Source: Protaetiibacter mangrovi
GTDB lineage: Bacteria > Actinomycetota > Actinomycetes > Actinomycetales > Microbacteriaceae
Length of the DNA: 64,000 nt
Reading direction: 5' to 3'
Assembly: GCF_024752305.1 (NCBI RefSeq)
Contig: NZ_JANTHX010000007.1
Location: 464,306 to 528,305, forward strand
Every line of letters begins with the position of its first letter. Positions within the stretch are counted from its first letter, which is position 1. Of this stretch, positions 59,462-64,000 are shown one piece after another. The notes below the pieces were generated by a model, which saw only the letters and a list, made by a program, of their open reading frames with translations, was not told the DNA's origin and did no database searches. A program made the position numbers and the translations under genes.

Positions 59462-59479
59462 AATATCGAAGGATACCCA

Positions 59480-60958
59480 GTGACCGCCTCAGCGCCTATT
59501 GCGGCGATCCTCGGATCGGCCCCTCGTTTCCGTTGCGGCGACGAGGTTCTCACCGTGGTCTACCGCCGACGGTGGGAGTCGTTCGCGCGCAACGTGGTCA
59601 CGACGGACCACGGGCTGCTCGTGACGGAGTTCCATCAACCCGGGCCGGGGCGCGCTCACGGCACGGTCAACGCGGCGGCAGGGCACCACGTCCTCGAGGG
59701 TCGGTGGCTCGGACGCACGGACGTCGTCGCCGACTACCTCCGGTTCTGGTACTCCGCACCGGAGGCCGAACCGCACCGCTACACGGAGTGGATCGCGTGG
59801 GCCGCGCTGCACTACGCGCGCACGCAGGGGACGTGGGATGAGGTCGTCGCGCTGCTTCCCGGAATGGTGGCGAACTTCGACGCCTGGGCCGCCGACAGCC
59901 GACATCCGTCCGGCCTGTACTGGGCCCACGACCTCGCGGACGCCATGGAGTTCTCCATCAGCGGCGACGGCTTCCGGCCCACCATCAACAGCTATCAGTA
60001 CGCGAACGCGGCCGCCATCGCGGCGTTCGCACGCCACGCGGGCGACATCGCCACCGCGGAACGCTTCGAGCAGATCCGCGACCGACTTCGCCGCCTCGTG
60101 CTCGAGAATCTCTACGACGAGGAGCTCGAGCACTTCACCACCGTGCCCCTGTCGGTCGACGGCGAGGACGCGTACGTCGCCACCGCCGACCCGGAACGCC
60201 GCCTTCCCGGTCCGTACCGCTCGACTCCGGTTCCCCGGCGCACCGAGATCGACCCCCGCCGACGGGTGCGTGAACTCATCGGCTTCGTGCCCTGGTACGT
60301 CGGCCTGCCCGACGGTTCGATCGATCCCATGCCCGCCGTTCGGCAGCTGGGGGACCGTGCCGGGTTCGCCGCCGAATACGGCCTGAGAACCGCCGAGCGG
60401 CGACATCAGCGCTACGAGTTCAGCGTGCGATCGACGCTGCCGCGGTTCCTGTGCCGATGGAACGGGCCGACCTGGCCGTTCGCGACCAGTCAGACGCTCA
60501 CCGCACTGGGGCGGATCGCGCGGTCGACGCGCTCCGAGGAGTGCGAATCGCTGTTCCTCGCGCTCCTGCGCCAGTACGCCTCCTCACATCTGCAGGCCGA
60601 CGGAAGCTACTGGCTCGACGAGGACATGGATCCGGACACTGGCCGCTGGCGCGCGCGCGATTGGCGGCTCGCACACGACGTCGCCCGCGCGGAGATCGGC
60701 CGCGACTACCAGCACTCGACCTTCGCCGATCTCGTGCTCGACGGACTCCTCGGCATCGAGGTCGACGGCGACTCTGTCCGAATCTCACCGCTGGCCGTCG
60801 CGACGGAACTGGGGTGGTTCGAGGTGCGCGGCCTCCGCCTCGCGGGTCACGATGTCGAGATCGACTGGCATCCGGACAGCGGGCTCGCGCTGAACGTCGA
60901 TGGCGAGGTCGCACGACGCCGCGAACCCGGCCCGCTCGCCATCCCCCTCACGAGCTGA
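59480..60958 (+). CDS. (alpha/alpha)6-barrel glycoside hydrolase (MGH1/GH63-like)
   Basis: 492 residues from GTG 59480. A helical barrel of trehalase/GH63 style has YTEWIAWAALHYARTQGTWD, PTINSYQYANAAAIAAFARH, WNGPTWPFATSQTLTALGRI and DYQHSTFADLVLDGLLGIEV. The WNGPxWP motif is typical of this group and holds part of the active site. A short beta-domain closes the C-terminus. No signal peptide. It may split the imported glycoside. The 3' end overlaps the convergent enolase-superfamily gene by 11 nt. Confidence 0.82.
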   Translation: MTASAPIAAILGSAPRFRCGDEVLTVVYRRRWESFARNVVTTDHGLLVTEFHQPGPGRAHGTVNAAAGHHVLEGRWLGRTDVVADYLRFWYSAPEAEPHRYTEWIAWAALHYARTQGTWDEVVALLPGMVANFDAWAADSRHPSGLYWAHDLADAMEFSISGDGFRPTINSYQYANAAAIAAFARHAGDIATAERFEQIRDRLRRLVLENLYDEELEHFTTVPLSVDGEDAYVATADPERRLPGPYRSTPVPRRTEIDPRRRVRELIGFVPWYVGLPDGSIDPMPAVRQLGDRAGFAAEYGLRTAERRHQRYEFSVRSTLPRFLCRWNGPTWPFATSQTLTALGRIARSTRSEECESLFLALLRQYASSHLQADGSYWLDEDMDPDTGRWRARDWRLAHDVARAEIGRDYQHSTFADLVLDGLLGIEVDGDSVRISPLAVATELGWFEVRGLRLAGHDVEIDWHPDSGLALNVDGEVARRREPGPLAIPLTS

Positions 60959-62054
60959 TCCGCAGGCCGAATCCCGGCTCGTCCGACACCGTCAGGACCC
61001 CGTTCTCGAAGTGATGGCCGCCCGAGTCGACCTTCTCGACACTCCCCGGCATGCCCTCGATCGTCGGGATGTTGCCGAGCCCCGCCGCCAGGTGGGCGGC
61101 GTAGTACATCTTCAGCGGCGATCCCCAGGTGTGCGGCGATCCCAACACCCCGGCCAGGCGCAGACGGGGCATGATCCACCTCCATCGACTGAACCCGAAG
61201 CCGAATACGTCCATGAGGGCGATATCGAGAAGCCCGGCGCCCGCGAGTTCGACGATGAGCGACTGGTCCGGCCGCATCTCGCCGTCCGCGATGAGTGTCG
61301 GGTGGTCGCCGTCGACGAGGATGCGCCGCAACCGGACGAAATCGGGCACGCTCTCGACGAACGGCTCCTCGAGCCAGTACAGACCGCAATCGGCGACGGC
61401 GTCGAGGTACCGGCCGACGTCGGTCAGGGAGAAGCCGTCGTTGGCGTCGACCATCAGCCGGGACTCGGGGTAGGACTCACGCGCCAGTCGGGTCACCTCG
61501 ATGTCGCGCGCCATCCCGGGACCGGGCGGCATCCACCTCCGACCCCTCCCCACCTTCAGTTTGAAGTCCCGGTAGCCGAGCTCCCAGTCCATGGCCAGGT
61601 TGCGTCGCACGGCCGCGAGACCCTCCGGCATGCCCTGCGGGTCGAGGTCGTCGAAGTAGATGCCACCCGAGTAGCAGGGCACCTCGCGTCGGCCCCTCGC
61701 ACCGAGCATGGCGTAGACCGGAACACCCAGGATGCGGCCCGCCAGGTCGTGCAGGGGGATGTCGAGCGCCCTCGCCGTGGGGTGGACCACTCCTCGTTCG
61801 GGGTCGATGAGCTCGGCGACGGAGCGTCCGATGACCTCGCCGAGCCTCTCGGCACCGACGACCTCTCCCAATGCGCCCGCGCCCGCGTGCCCCCAGCCCT
61901 CGGCTCCCCTGTCGGTCCGCACGACCACAACGACGAGATCACGGCCGGAACCGTTGGTGTCGCGGAGCGCATTCCTGCCGATGTTTCGGACCATCGTCGA
62001 GCGGAGCACGACCGGAGTGATCTCGCTGACCCGATGGTCCGCCAGGTTGCCCAT
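60948..62054 (-). CDS. Mandelate racemase/muconate lactonising enzyme family protein (acid-sugar dehydratase-like)
   Basis: 368 residues of the enolase superfamily. The N-terminal capping domain is followed by the barrel with KLKVGRG (general base KxK), metal ligands in LMVDANDGFS, YWLEEPFVES and IADGEMRPDQ, and the late SPHTWGSPLKMYYAAHLAAG with a His that could be the second base. It would remove a proton alpha to a carboxylate and probably dehydrates a sugar acid. A TACGTA-centred palindrome 23 nt upstream matches the operator of the LacI gene at 50649, linking it to that regulon though it is on the opposite strand. Confidence 0.88.
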   Translation of the reverse strand: MGNLADHRVSEITPVVLRSTMVRNIGRNALRDTNGSGRDLVVVVVRTDRGAEGWGHAGAGALGEVVGAERLGEVIGRSVAELIDPERGVVHPTARALDIPLHDLAGRILGVPVYAMLGARGRREVPCYSGGIYFDDLDPQGMPEGLAAVRRNLAMDWELGYRDFKLKVGRGRRWMPPGPGMARDIEVTRLARESYPESRLMVDANDGFSLTDVGRYLDAVADCGLYWLEEPFVESVPDFVRLRRILVDGDHPTLIADGEMRPDQSLIVELAGAGLLDIALMDVFGFGFSRWRWIMPRLRLAGVLGSPHTWGSPLKMYYAAHLAAGLGNIPTIEGMPGSVEKVDSGGHHFENGVLTVSDEPGFGLRISS

Positions 62055-62076
62055 ACGACTCGCCTTCGAATCTCGA

Positions 62077-62094
62077 TGCTAATACGTAGTAGCA
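62077..62094. promoter_or_regulatory. LacI-type operator before the enolase-superfamily gene
   Basis: TGCTAATACGTAGTAGCA shares TGCT..TACGTA..AGCA with the site at 50603, and lies 23 nt upstream of the start codon, between a possible promoter and the gene. Confidence 0.7.
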
Positions 62095-62106
62095 CCTCGT
62101 CCGCCA

Positions 62107-62137
62107 AGTCTAGGCCGCACACGGGGCGACGTGTCAA
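62107..62137 (-). promoter_or_regulatory. Promoter of the enolase-superfamily gene
   Basis: On the minus strand TTGACA (62137-62132), 19 nt and TAGACT (62112-62107). The spacing is long by 1-2 nt, but both boxes are good, and the TAGNCT form recurs in this window. The operator lies just downstream, where a repressor would hinder clearance. Confidence 0.5.
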
Positions 62138-62170
62138 GCGAGCGGGCACCGACCTCGCGCCCCGCAACGA

Positions 62171-62773
62171 TCAGCGGCGCGCGTCGAGTAGCGCGGCGAG
62201 CTTCTCGAGCTGCGCCGGATCCTCGAGGGCCGAGCCGACCGCCGCGACCCTCACGCCCGCGTCGAGGTAGTCCTGCACGTTCGACGCGTCGAGGCCGCCC
62301 GTCGCCACGAACGTCACCTGCGGGAACGGCCCGCGGATGTGCCGGAACCACGACGGCCCGAGCCAGGTCGCGGGGAACGCCTTCATCCAGTCCAGCCCGA
62401 GCGAGACGCCCAGCTGCACCTCGCTGGGCGTCGCGACACCCGGGAGGATCGGCAGACCGGCGTCCCGCGACGCCTCCACTACGCGCGGGTCGATGCCCGG
62501 CGACACGAGATAGCGCGCCCCGGCGGCGCGCGCGGCCGCGACCTGCTCCGGCGCCACGATGGTACCCGCCCCCACGATCCTGCCCCGCTGCTCGGCGACC
62601 CGGGCGAGCTCGCGCAGCGCCTCGTCGTCCTCGGGCGTCTGCAGCGGCACCTCGACGGCGTCGATGCCGAGATCCCACGCGGTGGTCGCGAGCCGCAGGG
62701 TGCGCTCGACCCCCATCCCGCGCAGGATCGCCATGAGGGGCGCGCCCCGGAAGATGTCGTCGAACTCGCTCAT
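62171..62773 (-). CDS. eda: 2-keto-3-deoxy-6-phosphogluconate aldolase family
   Basis: 200 residues, the usual length. The KDPG aldolase motifs are present: LMAILRGM with the N-terminal Arg, a Glu in IDAVEVPLQTPEDDEAL, VGAGTIVAPEQV, and the Schiff-base lysine K131 in DWMKAFPA. It splits KDPG to pyruvate and glyceraldehyde 3-phosphate. The start overlaps the kinase stop by 4 nt. With kdgK and kduI it completes the last steps of unsaturated uronate breakdown. Confidence 0.92.
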   Translation of the reverse strand: MSEFDDIFRGAPLMAILRGMGVERTLRLATTAWDLGIDAVEVPLQTPEDDEALRELARVAEQRGRIVGAGTIVAPEQVAAARAAGARYLVSPGIDPRVVEASRDAGLPILPGVATPSEVQLGVSLGLDWMKAFPATWLGPSWFRHIRGPFPQVTFVATGGLDASNVQDYLDAGVRVAAVGSALEDPAQLEKLAALLDARR

Positions 62774-63660
62774 CGGATCTCCTCGATCGTGTCGTCCGTG
62801 GTCTGCAGCACGAGTGCCGCGCGCACGTGCCCGGTGCGCAGGCGCTCGTCGGCGGAGGCACCCTCGAGCCGTGCGGCCAGGTAGCCGCCGGCGAACGCGT
62901 CGCCCGCGCCGACCGCCTCGAGAACCTCGACGCGCAGCGCGGGCACGAAGCGCACGCCGTCCGCGTCGAACAGGGTCGCTCCGACGTCGCCGTCCTTCAC
63001 GACGAGCTCCGCGGGGCCCGGCAGGAGCTCCCGGATCTCGTCCGCGGTCGCGGTGCCCCACAGGGTCTCCGCCTCGTCGCGTCCCACGAACACGAGGTCG
63101 GCACGGGCGGCGAGCTCGGCGAGCCGCCTCGACGCGGTCTCGACCGGCCAGAGCGCCGCCCGATGGTTGACGTCGAAGCTCACCGTCACCCCGGCCGCGT
63201 GCGCGGCGTCGACGAGCGCGTCGAGGAACGCCGAGGCGGTGGCCGAGATCGCGGCGGTGATGCCCGACACGTGCAGGATGCGCACCCCGTCGAGATCGAC
63301 CGCCGCCGCATCCGCCGCCGCCAGCTGCGCCGCTGCGGAGCCCGCACGGTAGTAGTGAACGCCCCGGCCGGGGTTCTTCACGTAGAGCCCGGTCGGATGA
63401 GCCGCATCGCGCTCCACGCGCGACACGTCGACGCCGCGCGACGCCAGCTGGCGCAGGATCCGGTCGCCGAGCGGATCGTCGCCCAGCCGGCTGAACCAGG
63501 CGGCGCGATGCCCGAGCGCCGCGACGTGCGCGGCGACGTTCGACTCGGCGCCGCCGGCCTCCATCCGGAACTCGCGCGCCTCGTCGAGCGGCGCGCCGTC
63601 GAGGGGCGCGACCATCGCCATGGTCTCGCCGACGGCGAGCAGCTCCGGTGCGTCGGTCAC
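62770..63660 (-). CDS. kdgK: 2-keto-3-deoxygluconate kinase (PfkB family)
   Basis: 296 residues from GTG 63660 (GTGA overlap with the kduI stop). PfkB motifs: AGGAESNVAAHVAALG in the substrate loop, VSFDVNHRAALW, and EAVGAGDAFAGGYLAA with the catalytic Asp. The context between kduI and KDPG aldolase makes 2-keto-3-deoxygluconate the expected substrate. Confidence 0.88.
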   Translation of the reverse strand: MTDAPELLAVGETMAMVAPLDGAPLDEAREFRMEAGGAESNVAAHVAALGHRAAWFSRLGDDPLGDRILRQLASRGVDVSRVERDAAHPTGLYVKNPGRGVHYYRAGSAAAQLAAADAAAVDLDGVRILHVSGITAAISATASAFLDALVDAAHAAGVTVSFDVNHRAALWPVETASRRLAELAARADLVFVGRDEAETLWGTATADEIRELLPGPAELVVKDGDVGATLFDADGVRFVPALRVEVLEAVGAGDAFAGGYLAARLEGASADERLRTGHVRAALVLQTTDDTIEEIR

Positions 63661-64000
63661 CGCAGCCCGGTGACCGGAGCCGGATCCATGTCGTCGAAGG
63701 TCTGGTTCTCGCCCGCCATCGCCCACACGAAGGAGTATGCCGCCGTCCCGACACCGGAATGCAGCGACCAGCTCGGCGAGATGATCGCCTGGCGGTCGGC
63801 CACCACGAGGTGCCGGGTCTCGTCGCGCTCCCCGAGCAGGTGGATGACGCGGGCGTCCTCCGGGATGTCGAAGTAGAGGTAGCACTCGGTGCGCCGGTCG
63901 TGGGTGTGCGCCGGCATGGTGTTCCACATCGAGCCCGGGTGCAGCTGGGTGACGCCCATCACGATCTGGCAGCTCTGCACGCCGTTCTCGTGGATGTACT
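63657..64000 (-). CDS. kduI: 5-keto-4-deoxyuronate isomerase, 5' end outside the window
   Basis: The last 114 residues are present: SCQIVMGVTQLHPGSMWNTM, PAHTHDRRTECYLYFDI with the metal-binding His/His/Glu pattern of the cupin, and SPSWSLHSGVGTAAYSFVW. These match KduI closely, which is about 280 residues in full, so about 160 N-terminal residues lie beyond the right edge. It converts 5-keto-4-deoxyuronate, from pectin or glycosaminoglycan lyases, to 2,5-diketo-3-deoxygluconate. The stop overlaps the kinase start. Confidence 0.93.
   Translation of the reverse strand, partial: YIHENGVQSCQIVMGVTQLHPGSMWNTMPAHTHDRRTECYLYFDIPEDARVIHLLGERDETRHLVVADRQAIISPSWSLHSGVGTAAYSFVWAMAGENQTFDDMDPAPVTGLR

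Noticed and set aside
62171-62200. REP-like element (GTCGAGTAGCG) at the end of the KDPG aldolase gene
   Set aside because: Only 11 bases match, the other end of the element is missing, and the sequence is coding.
1-64000. CRISPR arrays, rRNA genes, insertion sequences, prophage and replication origin
   Set aside because: No regularly spaced repeats, rRNA segments, transposase or integrase genes, or DnaA-box clusters were seen. The only repeats are the REP-like elements and short operators.

Overview
The window looks like chromosomal DNA of a high-GC Gram-positive bacterium, most likely an actinobacterium of the Microbacteriaceae type. Supporting signs are strong G/C at third codon positions, frequent GTG starts, -10 elements of the TAGNCT form placed 6 nt before a start codon, a LexA box of the actinobacterial TCGAAC-N4-GTTCGA form, and a DUF222-HNH gene next to short GGTCGAG...GAGACC repeats. 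I make the family assignment from style, not from a marker gene.

Layout. 1-6238 is mostly housekeeping or regulatory: a cut-off membrane protein, an AarF/UbiB kinase with a PadR regulator, a small unknown protein, a FetB-like permease, and a divergent SDR/XRE-MmyB pair. At 6240-6667 two broken genes (dienelactone hydrolase 5' part, MarR 3' part) meet at a recombination scar. 6664-12002 is a five-gene minus-strand operon whose first four genes are the Qat anti-phage defence system (qatA KAP NTPase, qatB, qatC QueC-like, qatD TatD-like), followed by a membrane protein of unknown function. A class V aminotransferase-like gene follows.

13458-25025 is a polysaccharide-utilisation locus: a secreted beta-propeller protein, Gfo/Idh/MocA dehydrogenase, GH2 glycosidase, GH43-like propeller enzyme, a sugar ABC importer, an acetyl-xylan-esterase-like hydrolase and a LacI regulator. 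Three palindromes around ACGTTA, two of them overlapping -10 boxes, look like its operators. 25201-31565 holds a possible HEPN protein, tRNA-Arg(ACG), a Zn metallopeptidase plus membrane protein, an acyl-CoA-ligase-like enzyme, and a DUF222-HNH gene with a LexA box, flanked by inverted repeat copies.

31566-49659 includes a second carbohydrate locus directed at mannosides: epimerase, BadF-type sugar kinase, GH113-like hydrolase, GH2 beta-mannosidase, ABC importer and a LacI regulator with twin operators. It also has a drug-efflux MFS pump with an FAD monooxygenase, then a GH38 alpha-mannosidase with a GPH-type symporter. 50649-62054 is a third locus: LacI, a Dpp/Opp-type ABC importer, FAD oxidoreductase, DapA-family lyase, lipoprotein binding protein, an (alpha/alpha)6-barrel glycosidase and, convergent at the far end, an enolase-superfamily enzyme. 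Matching TACGTA-centred palindromes lie at both ends. 62171-64000 carries kdgA/eda, kdgK and the 3' part of kduI, the end of the unsaturated uronate pathway.

Overall this is a glycan-degrading actinobacterium. Each sugar locus has its own LacI repressor and recognisable operators, and one accessory defence operon is inserted beside a deletion scar.
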